Shown: positions 17,376 through 24,728, counted from the first letter of the stretch. The stretch is DNA of 64,000 nt from Leuconostoc lactis KCTC 3528 = DSM 20202 (GCF_014651235.1 NZ_BMWM01000001.1:1-64000); one strand, 5' to 3'. Notes: generated by a model not told the origin, from the letters alone. Numbers and translations: made by a program.

Positions 17376-18386
17376 TCATTGCGCCACTAAATCAGCTTGC
17401 ACAACCTCACGCACCCGACGCGCTTTGTCCGCTAATGCGCTAAATTCTGCTGGGGTCAGTGCTTGCGCCCCGTCAACAAAAGCATGCGCTGGATCATCAT
17501 GAATCTCCGTCATCAAGCCCTGAGCCCCCGCTGCAATCGCTGCCAAAGCCAACGGTGCCACAAATTTTGCAACCCCAGCAGCATGTGAGGCATCAGCAAT
17601 CACTGGAAAATGAGTCAAGCTCTGCAATACTGGAATCGCTGACACATCAATGGTGTTGCGCGTGTACTTATTATCGTAAGTGCGAATACCGCGTTCCATT
17701 AAAATAATTTGCGTATTCCCACCAGCCACAATGTATTCGGCGGCATTTAACAAGTCATCAATCGTAGCAGACATCCCGCGTTTCAAGACAACAGGCTTCC
17801 GCTTTTGTCCAAGAGCTTTCAACAAGGCAAAATTCTGCATATTGCGTGTGCCAACTTGGAAAATATCCGTGTACTGATCCACGAGCTCAACGTCACGGGT
17901 ATCCAAAATCTCGGTGACCATATCCATCCCCAAAGCATCAGCAGCGGCACGATGCGCTTGAAGACCAGCTTCACCATTCCCTTGGTATGAGTAAGGTGAT
18001 GTGCGTGGTTTAAAGGCCCCACCACGTAAAATCGTTGCCCCAGCCTTTTTAACGGCCTCACCCATGGTCATCACATGGTCCGGACTTTCAATGGCATCTG
18101 GCCCAGCCATAAAGACAAAATTATCGCCGCCAATGACAGAATGCTTGGTCGTAATCACCGTGTCTTCTGGATGGAAGTCACGTGATGACGCAATGGCGGT
18201 ATGGTGGTTGGTAATAACATCAATAATGTCATTTTTAAAAGGTGCCAGTAGCTCATCTGATAATGTTTTAACGCCGGCTAATGCCACACGGTTGTTGTGG
18301 ACAAATACCGGTTTAAGTGGATCACCTGTGCTCAGGTTATCGGCCAAATGTTGGGCAGTGGTATTGTTATTTGCAATAATAATCAT
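17376..18386 (-). CDS. 3-Deoxy-7-phosphoheptulonate (DAHP) synthase, type I beta
   Basis: The enzyme condenses erythrose-4-phosphate with PEP, the entry reaction of the pathway. The 336 residues comprise a small N-terminal domain (1-85), as in the ferredoxin-like regulatory domain of the Bacillus/Thermotoga-type enzymes, and a TIM barrel with RGGAFKPRTSPYSYQG, the QVGTRNMQN segment, LKRGMSAT and the DASHAAG metal-binding histidine. The motif normally written GPCxxES, whose Cys binds the metal, here reads GPDAIES with Asp97. Asp could still bind a metal, but this should be checked against close relatives. No chorismate mutase domain is attached. It overlaps aroE by 4 bp. Confidence 0.92.
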   Translation of the reverse strand: MIIIANNNTTAQHLADNLSTGDPLKPVFVHNNRVALAGVKTLSDELLAPFKNDIIDVITNHHTAIASSRDFHPEDTVITTKHSVIGGDNFVFMAGPDAIESPDHVMTMGEAVKKAGATILRGGAFKPRTSPYSYQGNGEAGLQAHRAAADALGMDMVTEILDTRDVELVDQYTDIFQVGTRNMQNFALLKALGQKRKPVVLKRGMSATIDDLLNAAEYIVAGGNTQIILMERGIRTYDNKYTRNTIDVSAIPVLQSLTHFPVIADASHAAGVAKFVAPLALAAIAAGAQGLMTEIHDDPAHAFVDGAQALTPAEFSALADKARRVREVVQADLVAQ

Positions 18387-19216
18387 ATTGTTATTCCTCG
18401 AATTGTTTCTGCCATCAACTGGCGATCAGCTGGTTGGTTAAACCAGTATTCAAAACTTAATGCGCCCTGATTCACTAGCATCGCCAACCCATTTTGCGTA
18501 GGTAATTGGCGACTAGCAGCGGCACGTAATAAGCCTGTTTGTTGGTTACGATAAATCATATCTACCACTAACGTATGTTGTGGCAAGAGGCCAATTTGGT
18601 AATCCGTTAATAAGGTGCGGGCATCATTCATCCCTACCGTTGTGGCATTAATTAACAAATCGGCTTGTTGTAAGGCTGCTGAGAGTGTTTGATTATCAGC
18701 CAAATCAGCCAATTGCCCAATCCCTTGGCTGAGATATGCCACGGTTGTTTCCCGTTGTGACCAATCCAGATGCGCACGGTTGAACACGGTTAATTGTCGC
18801 ACCCCATATTGTAGTGCCGTTGCCATAACGGCACGCGCAGCGCCACCAGTGCCAAGTAACACCACCCGTTCATGTGGTTGGTTACGCGGGATACTTTGCC
18901 AAAAACCATCGCCATCTGTGCTCGTTCCAATCAAGCGCCCTTTTACATTTTTGACCGTATTCACCGCTTGCAGACGTTGCGCCAGTGGTGTGAGTTCATC
19001 TAAATACGGGATAATGGTTGATTTATGGGGGGTCGACACATTGAACCCACCAACTGATAGGACCCGTAATCCTGCAACCGCAGCACCCAATTGTTCGGGT
19101 GCAACATCAAATGCTTGATAATACGCATCGATTTGCCGTGCGGCGATCATCCTATTTTGCATCACTGGCGATAGCGAATGCATAGCCGGTTGGGCAATCA
19201 AACCATATATTGTCAT
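18383..19216 (-). CDS. aroE: Shikimate dehydrogenase
   Basis: The NADPH-dependent enzyme reduces 3-dehydroshikimate to shikimate. The 277 residues show the substrate-site SLSPVMQN (14-21), NVSTPHKSTI (NVTxPxK type) with the catalytic lysine near 64, the GTGGAARAV nucleotide loop around 127-135, and NATTVGM followed by the C-terminal helix with NQGALSFEYW. It starts 1 bp after tkt ends and overlaps the DAHP synthase gene. Confidence 0.95.
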   Translation of the reverse strand: MTIYGLIAQPAMHSLSPVMQNRMIAARQIDAYYQAFDVAPEQLGAAVAGLRVLSVGGFNVSTPHKSTIIPYLDELTPLAQRLQAVNTVKNVKGRLIGTSTDGDGFWQSIPRNQPHERVVLLGTGGAARAVMATALQYGVRQLTVFNRAHLDWSQRETTVAYLSQGIGQLADLADNQTLSAALQQADLLINATTVGMNDARTLLTDYQIGLLPQHTLVVDMIYRNQQTGLLRAAASRQLPTQNGLAMLVNQGALSFEYWFNQPADRQLMAETIRGITI

Positions 19217-19217
19217 A

Positions 19218-21158
19218 CTAACTCCCTAAATATTGCGTAATTTTTTCAGTCAACACATCCACGGCCAAACCAACGTCTTCAAGAACGGTTTGCGGTGCAG
19301 CGCTCATGCCGAAATGATCAAGGCCAAATATCAAGCCATCATCGCCGGCAACAGCCTGCCAACCAAGCGTTGTGCCTGCTTCTATTATCACATTTTTAGC
19401 CTGGTCTTTGGGGATGATTGCAGCTTTTTTTGACTGATCAAGCGATAGAAAACGTTGTAAGTCTGGCATTGAAATGACCCGACTAGGCTGTGGGAGCTGT
19501 TGGCTAACAGCCAGTGCTAACTGCACTTCTGACCCTGTGGCAATCAAATTAACGACGGCCGCTGGTGCCGCGACAATTTGCGCTGCCCCAGCAATCATGG
19601 CCTGATGCGCTTGTACTGGTGTGCCCTGTATACCTAGACTGCCACGACTTAGGACTAAAACCGTGGGTGTATCTGTTGATAATAGGGCTTGGTGCCAGGC
19701 GGCCGCCACCTCTTCAGCTGTCCCTGGTCGTAAGACGTTCACCCCAGGAATCAGGCGCAACCCCATTAACTGTTCAACTGGTTGATGCGTCGGCCCATCT
19801 TCACCAACTGTGACACTATCATGGGTAAAGACATAAATGACAGGGACGTGCTGCAAGGCACTCAAACGAATAGCGGCCTTCATATAGTCGGAGAATGCCA
19901 GAAATGTACTACCAAACACTTTGGTGCCACCGTGTAACCCAATCCCATTCATGACTGCGCCCATACCAAACTCTCTTACGCCAAATCCAATGTTACGACC
20001 CGTACGATTGTTTGGCGCAAACAAGGATGAATCAGTAATCGTCGTTTGCGTGGAACTGGCTAAATCCGCAGCCCCACCCCACAACTGTGGCCAAGTTTGA
20101 GCGACTGTTTGTAACGTGATTTTTCCAATTGTACGCGCTGCTTGGTGTTGCGCGGTAGCATTCAGGGTTGGTATTTGTGGACTCTGACATTGCGCAAATT
20201 CAAGATAAGCTTGTAACTCGGCAGCACTCGGCTTTGTTTGTTGTGCGAGACGCTGCATTATTTTGTTACGCATATGGGTAACGGGTGGCTCATCGAGGCT
20301 AAAGTTCGTCGTTAATGTGGTGCCTAAATTATCCGCTAACGCGTTGAGTTGGGCCGGTGTTAGCGGCGTCCCGTGGGCTTGATGCGTCCCAGCATATGGT
20401 CCTGAATCACCAATGGTTGTCCGCACCGCAATCAACGTGGGTTCTGGTGACAATTTGGCATTTTCAATCGCATCATGAATGGCCGCTAAATCATTACCAT
20501 CAGTAATGCGTCGTACATCCCAACCATAGCTAGCAAATCGGGCGACATTATCCGCCGTATCGGCCCGCGCCCGCTGGCCATCTAAGCTCACCTGATTATC
20601 ATCGTATAACACAATCAGTTTTGCCAGCGCCTGTTGGCCAGCCAGCGTCGCGACTTCATGACTGATGCCTTCCATTAAGTCACCATCCCCAACTAGCGCA
20701 TAGGTGAAGTGATCAATGACCGTTGGAAATTGGGCATGAAGTTTAGCTTCTGCCATCGCCATACCAACTGCCATGCCTAATCCTTGTCCCAGTGGCCCAG
20801 TGGTCGCATCCACGCCTAGTGTCACCCCCACTTCAGGATGCCCAGGTGTTTTTGAATGTGGTTGACGAAACGCGGCTAAATCAGCAGCCGATAGTGCAAA
20901 ACCTGCGGCATGCAAAGTGGCATACAGTAATGCTGCCCCATGACCTGCTGATAGCACAAACCGATCGCGATTAAGCGCCTCGGGTTGCGCCGGATCCACG
21001 ACCAATTGGTTCGCATACAATTCATAGAGCATTGGCGCCGCTCCCAAAGCAATCCCTGGATGACCCGAGCCTGCTTTGGTAATCATTTGGTTAGCGAGTA
21101 ATCGTAATTGATTAATCGTCTGCGTGGCAATATCAGGTTTTACTAATGTTTCGCTCAT
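19218..21158 (-). CDS. tkt: Transketolase
   Basis: This thiamine-diphosphate enzyme of 646 residues shows AGSGHPGIALG (31-41), the HGAALLYATLH segment, the ThDP signature from GDGDLMEG to LYDDNQVSLDG, and the pyrimidine domain DSVTVGEDGPTHQPVEQL. Its position as first gene of the aro operon suggests a role in making erythrose-4-phosphate for DAHP synthase. That matters in heterofermenters, where the phosphoketolase route yields little of this intermediate (inference). An AGGAAG ribosome site precedes the ATG, just after the second leader terminator. Confidence 0.95.
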   Translation of the reverse strand: MSETLVKPDIATQTINQLRLLANQMITKAGSGHPGIALGAAPMLYELYANQLVVDPAQPEALNRDRFVLSAGHGAALLYATLHAAGFALSAADLAAFRQPHSKTPGHPEVGVTLGVDATTGPLGQGLGMAVGMAMAEAKLHAQFPTVIDHFTYALVGDGDLMEGISHEVATLAGQQALAKLIVLYDDNQVSLDGQRARADTADNVARFASYGWDVRRITDGNDLAAIHDAIENAKLSPEPTLIAVRTTIGDSGPYAGTHQAHGTPLTPAQLNALADNLGTTLTTNFSLDEPPVTHMRNKIMQRLAQQTKPSAAELQAYLEFAQCQSPQIPTLNATAQHQAARTIGKITLQTVAQTWPQLWGGAADLASSTQTTITDSSLFAPNNRTGRNIGFGVREFGMGAVMNGIGLHGGTKVFGSTFLAFSDYMKAAIRLSALQHVPVIYVFTHDSVTVGEDGPTHQPVEQLMGLRLIPGVNVLRPGTAEEVAAAWHQALLSTDTPTVLVLSRGSLGIQGTPVQAHQAMIAGAAQIVAAPAAVVNLIATGSEVQLALAVSQQLPQPSRVISMPDLQRFLSLDQSKKAAIIPKDQAKNVIIEAGTTLGWQAVAGDDGLIFGLDHFGMSAAPQTVLEDVGLAVDVLTEKITQYLGS

Positions 21159-21170
21159 TATTCTTCCTCA

Positions 21171-21209
21171 TAAAAAAATCGTGCAGGGTGTAACCCCCCA
21201 GCACGATTT
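21171..21209 (-). terminator. Aro leader terminator 2, directly before tkt
   Basis: A 9-bp stem (AAATCGTGC/GCACGATTT), extended inside by GGG/CCC pairing, is followed by seven T residues and then the tkt ribosome site. It is a strong intrinsic terminator inside the operon leader, so transcription must read through it to reach the aro genes. Confidence 0.88.
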
Positions 21210-21231
21210 ACCACAACAGTTCACCTGTTAA

Positions 21232-21268
21232 AATAAAAAGCCACTAAGTGTTACACTCCACTTAGTGA
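21232..21268 (-). terminator. Aro leader terminator 1 (strands 3:4)
   Basis: A 9-bp stem (CACTAAGTG/CACTTAGTG) followed by GGCTTTTTATTTT. Its 5' arm shares CTAAGTG with strand 1 and can instead pair with CACTTAG in strand 2, giving a possible antiterminator. Confidence 0.8.
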
Positions 21269-21294
21269 CCCAACCTTGAAAAACCTCTGGCCGC

Positions 21295-21321
21295 TAAGTG
21301 CGTCGTTGACCGACGCACTTA
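21295..21321 (-). promoter_or_regulatory. Aro leader hairpin (strands 1:2)
   Basis: An 11-bp perfect GC-rich stem (TAAGTGCGTCG with its complement, loop of 5) directly follows the leader peptide stop. Strand 2 (21295-21305) carries CACTTA, able to pair with terminator strand 3. Confidence 0.8.
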
Positions 21322-21334
21322 ACATGCGACGGTA

Positions 21335-21388
21335 CTACATAAACCAGAAGTAATAATAGCTATTGTTTTTCAAGATTGTATTGTTCAT
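21335..21388 (-). CDS. Aromatic operon leader peptide (attenuator)
   Basis: A 17-residue frame, MNNTILKNNSYYYFWFM, starts at an ATG about 22 bases after the predicted transcription start and ends in TAG. Six consecutive aromatic codons (Tyr Tyr Tyr Phe Trp Phe, residues 11-16) read all three end products of the downstream pathway. An AGGAA ribosome site of moderate quality lies 12 bases upstream. The codons for residues 5-9 are complementary over 10 bases to 21275-21284, and the Tyr/Phe/Trp codons to CCAGAGG at 21285-21291, so the coding region itself takes part in the leader fold. The composition is very unlikely by chance and is characteristic of ribosome-mediated attenuation. The peptide itself probably has no other function. 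Confidence 0.88.
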   Translation of the reverse strand: MNNTILKNNSYYYFWFM

Positions 21389-21417
21389 GATTTTTCTCGT
21401 TCCTATTTGATGCTCTT

Positions 21418-21446
21418 ACTATAACGTTAAAAATGATAGTTGTCAA
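21418..21446 (-). promoter_or_regulatory. Promoter of the aro operon
   Basis: A perfect -35 TTGACA (complement of 21441-21446), 17-bp spacer and -10 TATAGT (complement of 21418-21423) predict a start near 21410, placing the leader peptide in the transcript. Confidence 0.88.
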
Positions 21447-21470
21447 CAATAAATTAAAAATAAGTGATAA

Positions 21471-22016
21471 TTATTTAATATAGCGATGAATGACGGGATA
21501 AACAATCGCTACCACATAAACACCGATCAAGCGATCAAGGTAATCTGTCCCCACTTGAACCAAAAAGACTGCGACGACTTCATTAATGCCCATGCCATGC
21601 AGCACTTGGACAATCATACTTGGCCCTGATGACGTGATGCCATGAAAGAGCATGACGGTAATTATCGTGCTGACAATCGTTGCTGGCAACGAAATAACCA
21701 AAGCCAGCCACCAAATATTTTTGATATCGGTTGGCTTGAACTTTTTATAGACCAGACCAGCCATTAAGGCCACGGTAATTTGACTCGGCATGTAATAAAT
21801 CGAGAATAAGTCGCCAGTTGCGCCGTTAATCAAGGCTGTTAAGACACCTGTAATCACACCACCAATTGGTCCAAAGAACGCACTGCCTAACAAGGTCCCA
21901 ATTGTATCTAAATAAACTGGTAGCCGTGTATAAAGGGCCAAATGGCCACCCACAATGTTAATCACAGTAAAAAGCGCAATGAGGGCAATTTTTTGTGCTG
22001 AAAACTGTTTTGTCAT
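21471..22016 (-). CDS. ECF transporter S component (substrate unknown)
   Basis: The 181-residue protein has about six hydrophobic helices and the YLDTIGTLLGSAFFGPIGG and TGVLTALINGATGD patterns. These are seen in the COG4720-type S components of energy-coupling-factor transporters, which bind vitamins or related small molecules and use a shared EcfAAT module encoded elsewhere. It overlaps the nucleoside hydrolase gene by 4 bp, so the pair probably imports and cleaves a nucleoside-like compound. Queuosine-type salvage and a thiamin- or pyridoxine-type precursor are both conceivable. The sequence alone does not decide this. Confidence 0.72.
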   Translation of the reverse strand: MTKQFSAQKIALIALFTVINIVGGHLALYTRLPVYLDTIGTLLGSAFFGPIGGVITGVLTALINGATGDLFSIYYMPSQITVALMAGLVYKKFKPTDIKNIWWLALVISLPATIVSTIITVMLFHGITSSGPSMIVQVLHGMGINEVVAVFLVQVGTDYLDRLIGVYVVAIVYPVIHRYIK

Positions 22017-23008
22017 GATAATCGCTCCAAATCTGTGGCGATGTTATCAAGCTCTTTTTCAATTGTTGTTACATCGCGTGTTAATAAGCCACCCACAATA
22101 TAGGCCATCGCCCGTTTAGCGTCAATTTGTTGTAAAATTTTCGCATTTGCTGGTCGCTGCCAAAAGTCGGCCCCGTCCACAATACTTTGCCCCAAGGCGA
22201 CGCCTGAGATTACCACCGTCACATATTTTTCGATGGCTGTTGCCAGTTCAGGATGTAAGGCGTAAACAATGACCAACGGATCGTTAATCACCGCCCCCAA
22301 CACATGTTCTTGCGCCCAATGAAAATCAAAGTAAAATGGCAAAATTTGTTCAACAAAGGCTGATTTATCAGCATCCAAATAATGCATCATTTGCAAAATA
22401 TTGGGCGTCATCACAATTTTACGGGTCACGTCTAGCGGCACCAATTCAATCATCAGCGGACTATTTTGGAAAACATAATCGGCCGCATCGGGATCCACCC
22501 AAAAATTGTATTCAGCAACTGGGGAGGTATTCCCATTGGTTTGATAGGCCCCACCCATCACAATGAAACGTGAAACATGGGACCAAAGTTCTGGTTGCGT
22601 TTTCAGCGACTGCGCGACGTTGGTTAACGGCCCTAACGCCATGAACCAAACGTCATCGTGTGCTTGTAACAAGGTTTTGTACCCTGCTTGCGCATCTAAT
22701 GGTGAAGCGCTCACGTCGGTAACTGGTGGCATTTGGCTATCGCCCATGCCATCCATTCCGTGAGTATCTTGGGCACTCACATATTCATGGGTCCAAGGGG
22801 TCGTGGCCCCAGCAAAGACTGGGATATCTAACCGATCGACTTCACGCAAGACTTTTAGCGCATTGGCGACGCCAATATCAGTTGGGACGTTACCAGCGAC
22901 AATTGAAATCCCAATGACTTCAATCATTGGTGATTGCAATGCCACCAGTAACGCGAGGCTATCATCAATGCCAGGATCAGCATCGATAATCACATGATGT
23001 TTTTGCAT
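22013..23008 (-). CDS. Nucleoside hydrolase (inosine/uridine-preferring superfamily)
   Basis: The enzyme hydrolyses the N-glycosidic bond of a ribonucleoside to base and ribose. The 331 residues begin with the calcium-binding DADPGIDDSLAL motif (9-20). They continue with the GNVPTDIGVANALKVL region, FMALGPLTNVA, FIVMGGAYQ, EYNFWVDPDAA and the C-terminal INDPLVI with a metal-binding Asp. The sequence does not give the exact base specificity. Overlap with the ECF S gene and a structured leader upstream point to a ligand-controlled salvage unit. A GGTAGGAG ribosome site lies 5 bases before the ATG. Confidence 0.88.
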   Translation of the reverse strand: MQKHHVIIDADPGIDDSLALLVALQSPMIEVIGISIVAGNVPTDIGVANALKVLREVDRLDIPVFAGATTPWTHEYVSAQDTHGMDGMGDSQMPPVTDVSASPLDAQAGYKTLLQAHDDVWFMALGPLTNVAQSLKTQPELWSHVSRFIVMGGAYQTNGNTSPVAEYNFWVDPDAADYVFQNSPLMIELVPLDVTRKIVMTPNILQMMHYLDADKSAFVEQILPFYFDFHWAQEHVLGAVINDPLVIVYALHPELATAIEKYVTVVISGVALGQSIVDGADFWQRPANAKILQQIDAKRAMAYIVGGLLTRDVTTIEKELDNIATDLERLS

Positions 23009-23027
23009 TATCTCTCCTACCTTTCAA

Positions 23028-23139
23028 GGGTTCTTGGTTTTTTATCCTGGGCAGCATTTCGAACCAGTCCAACGGGAAGCCGTTGATTTTTGATAAATGC
23101 TTATTAAGTGTATCAAAAATCACGTCACAAAAGAACCCC
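23028..23139 (-). promoter_or_regulatory. Structured leader, candidate riboswitch
   Basis: The leader can close an 8-bp outer stem (GGGTTCTT at 23131-23138 with AAGAACCC at 23028-23035). This encloses a perfect 12-bp hairpin (23084-23095 with 23111-23122), a small AACGG/CCGTT hairpin (23071-23084) and a CTGG/CCAG hairpin (23047-23067). The closing strand GAACC could alternatively pair with GGTTC inside the last hairpin, which looks switch-like. It lies just upstream of the ribosome site. I cannot match it to a known class. The tail ATAAAAAAC recalls preQ1-I, but the required pseudoknot is not evident. Confidence 0.5.
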
Positions 23140-23188
23140 TAGCCTCAGATATCCTACCTTCCCAACATGCAAACGTTTAGCAATTCGC

Positions 23189-23216
23189 TTGATAAAACCG
23201 ATAAATATGATACAAT
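23189..23216 (+). promoter_or_regulatory. Promoter of the tandem membrane-protein genes
   Basis: The -35 TTGATA (23189-23194) and -10 TACAAT (23211-23216) are 16 bp apart, upstream of the gene at 23359 and divergent from the nucleoside hydrolase. Confidence 0.55.
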
Positions 23217-23358
23217 TCGGTTGACTGACACCTAAAACTCATTTAATATATTTTATGGAAAAAAATCACTTTGCCCGTTGCAAATTTGCAACATCATGCG
23301 GTAGATCAACACAACATGTGCTAAACAATCGCAGTAAAAGGTTTTTGGGGGAGAAAAA

Positions 23359-23589
23359 ATGGCTGAAATTTTATGCATTCTTTGGCTGATAACAACATTA
23401 ATCTTTATGTTGTTATTAGTTGTTTTTTTCGTTGATAAAATCAACAAACGACCAAGTGCGATTAATCTACGGATACTTATTATTGCTTTCTTTGTCGTTT
23501 TTGTCTTTTTTGCTGGGATTATTGGGGCAGCCATTATGGATGCTGCTGAAACACAGCCAACAGCCTCCCAAACAAAGCAAACACAATAA
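23359..23589 (+). CDS. Small two-helix membrane protein (shortened paralogue)
   Basis: The 76-residue protein has two hydrophobic helices (about 5-24 and 38-60) around a basic DKINKRP linker, then a Thr/Gln-rich tail. I recognise no family. It matches the first ~65 residues of the next gene closely (DKI-KR, a second helix beginning MIAF/IIAF), so it looks like a duplicate that lost the C-terminal soluble domain. A GGGGGAG ribosome site precedes the ATG. The upstream nucleotides are also similar to those before the next gene. Confidence 0.65.
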   Translation: MAEILCILWLITTLIFMLLLVVFFVDKINKRPSAINLRILIIAFFVVFVFFAGIIGAAIMDAAETQPTASQTKQTQ

Positions 23590-23700
23590 CCCGACGTTTG
23601 CGTCATGCCCAAGTGGGCGTACATATTGGACCATGCAGTCGCTCAAATAAGCGCAACATGTGCTGAGCATCCACATAAAAAGGCTTTAGGGAGTCATGAG

Positions 23701-24267
23701 ATGACAGAAATTTTTTCCATACTATCTCTAATTGCGGCAATCGCATTTATCGTTTTGTTGGTAATTTACGTCATTGATAAAATTCGCAAGCGTCAAGGGT
23801 CGATCCGTTTACGCACGGTTATGATTGCTTTTGTCGTCGCACTCGCCTTCTTGAGTGCGTTAGTCGTAACAATGATTGCACAATCAAAACGTGATGCACA
23901 CGACCAAGATCCTAAAGCGTACCAATCAAAGAACACTTACAACCAAGTTGCGCGTAATCCTGAGCAATTCGATGACAAGAAGTTAAAATTCACTGGTCGC
24001 GTTTTGCAAGTGATCAATGTCGAAGATGATGAAATTGAAGTGCCAATTGCCGTTGATAATAATGAGGATCACGTGATGCTCGTTGAAATCGATCGCCACT
24101 TACTTAAAAACGCAAGTATTTTAGAAGACAATCTCATCACTGTATCAGGGATTGGTGATGGAACCAAGTCTTACAATGACCCCAACCATGTTCATGTGAC
24201 TGTCCCATACATGGAAGCCAAAATCGTCAACAATCGTGGTGATGCAAACGATATTTACGAAGAATAA
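23701..24267 (+). CDS. Membrane-anchored protein with OB-like extracellular domain
   Basis: The 188-residue protein has two N-terminal helices (about 4-24 and 38-60) joined by DKIRKRQ. A soluble domain (75-188) contains YNQVARNPEQFDDKKLKFTGRVLQV and a strand pattern like that seen in small surface proteins of Gram-positives that carry an OB-type tcdA/E-like fold. No function can be assigned. I chose the ATG at MTEIFSIL because TTAGGGAG is close upstream; the frame stays open further up. It follows its shortened paralogue and ends in a very long hairpin terminator. Confidence 0.65.
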   Translation: MTEIFSILSLIAAIAFIVLLVIYVIDKIRKRQGSIRLRTVMIAFVVALAFLSALVVTMIAQSKRDAHDQDPKAYQSKNTYNQVARNPEQFDDKKLKFTGRVLQVINVEDDEIEVPIAVDNNEDHVMLVEIDRHLLKNASILEDNLITVSGIGDGTKSYNDPNHVHVTVPYMEAKIVNNRGDANDIYEE

Positions 24268-24314
24268 TTGTCACTTGTTGGTGTGAAGAGACACAACGTC
24301 AAAATTTGATTAAT

Positions 24315-24372
24315 AAAATACGCACATAAAAACCGCTAAACGTTTGTTTAGCGGTTTTTATGTGCGTATTTT
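24315..24372. terminator. Long inverted-repeat terminator
   Basis: Two perfect 27-base arms with a 4-base loop, ending in T runs on both strands. It can end transcription from both directions, but the stem is far longer than needed for that. Confidence 0.85.
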
Positions 24373-24685
24373 TTCAAAATAAAAAGCCTAACAGGCTTCT
24401 TGATAAAACGGATATACATTACAAAACTAGATTTAATTGATTAATTAAACTCACTTAATATATGTGATGTTAACGGGCTCTCTGTCCCATTCAACATCTA
24501 TTAAATATCATATTAAAACAAATAACTTATGATTTGACAAGTATTCTGCTAGACTGCTGAAAACACTCTCTGTTGCATTCAATAACACTAAGTGTATCAC
24601 ATATTTTAATCCCCTGCAAGGTTTTACTTTTTAATTCCCCAACACAGCAACGATTATTTGCGTATCAGGTCCCCAAATGTCCCCA
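24373..24685. other. AT-rich stretch without recognisable gene
   Basis: I see no supported coding frame. The segment has several poly-T and poly-A stretches. CCTGCAAGG at 24615-24623 is matched in inverted form by CCTTGCAGG near 24742-24751, beyond the next terminator. Two short GTCCCCAAA-type repeats lie around 24670-24687. It may be the scar of a lost element near trmB; nothing more can be supported. Confidence 0.4.
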
Positions 24686-24728
24686 AACAATAAAAACACC
24701 ACTCAATTTGAGTCGTGTTTTTATTGTT
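24686..24728. terminator. Intrinsic terminator downstream of trmB
   Basis: An almost perfect 20-base-arm hairpin (AACAATAAAAACAC with its complement at the base) with a T-rich side on the minus strand, 26 bases after the trmB stop. Confidence 0.8.

Noticed and set aside
21270-21340. Possible T-box in the aro leader (a GTACCG segment after the leader peptide)
   Set aside because: The T-box consensus (AGGGTGGNACCGCG), specifier loop and long stem I are absent, and the nearby frame with aromatic codons explains the leader better.
23030-23070. preQ1-I riboswitch before the nucleoside hydrolase
   Set aside because: CTGG/CCAG with an A-rich tail looks similar, but the tail has no complement in the loop to form the required pseudoknot, so I list only an unassigned structured leader.
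23050-23075. tRNA-like TTCGAA arm
   Set aside because: No acceptor, anticodon or D arm can be formed around it.
23020-23165. TPP riboswitch before the nucleoside hydrolase
   Set aside because: CTGAG and ACCCTTGAA fragments occur, but the second half of the TPP core with its conserved hairpin is missing.
23253-23624. 123-residue minus-strand frame opposite the small membrane gene
   Set aside because: It is antisense to a gene with a good ribosome site and promoter, and its composition is not protein-like.
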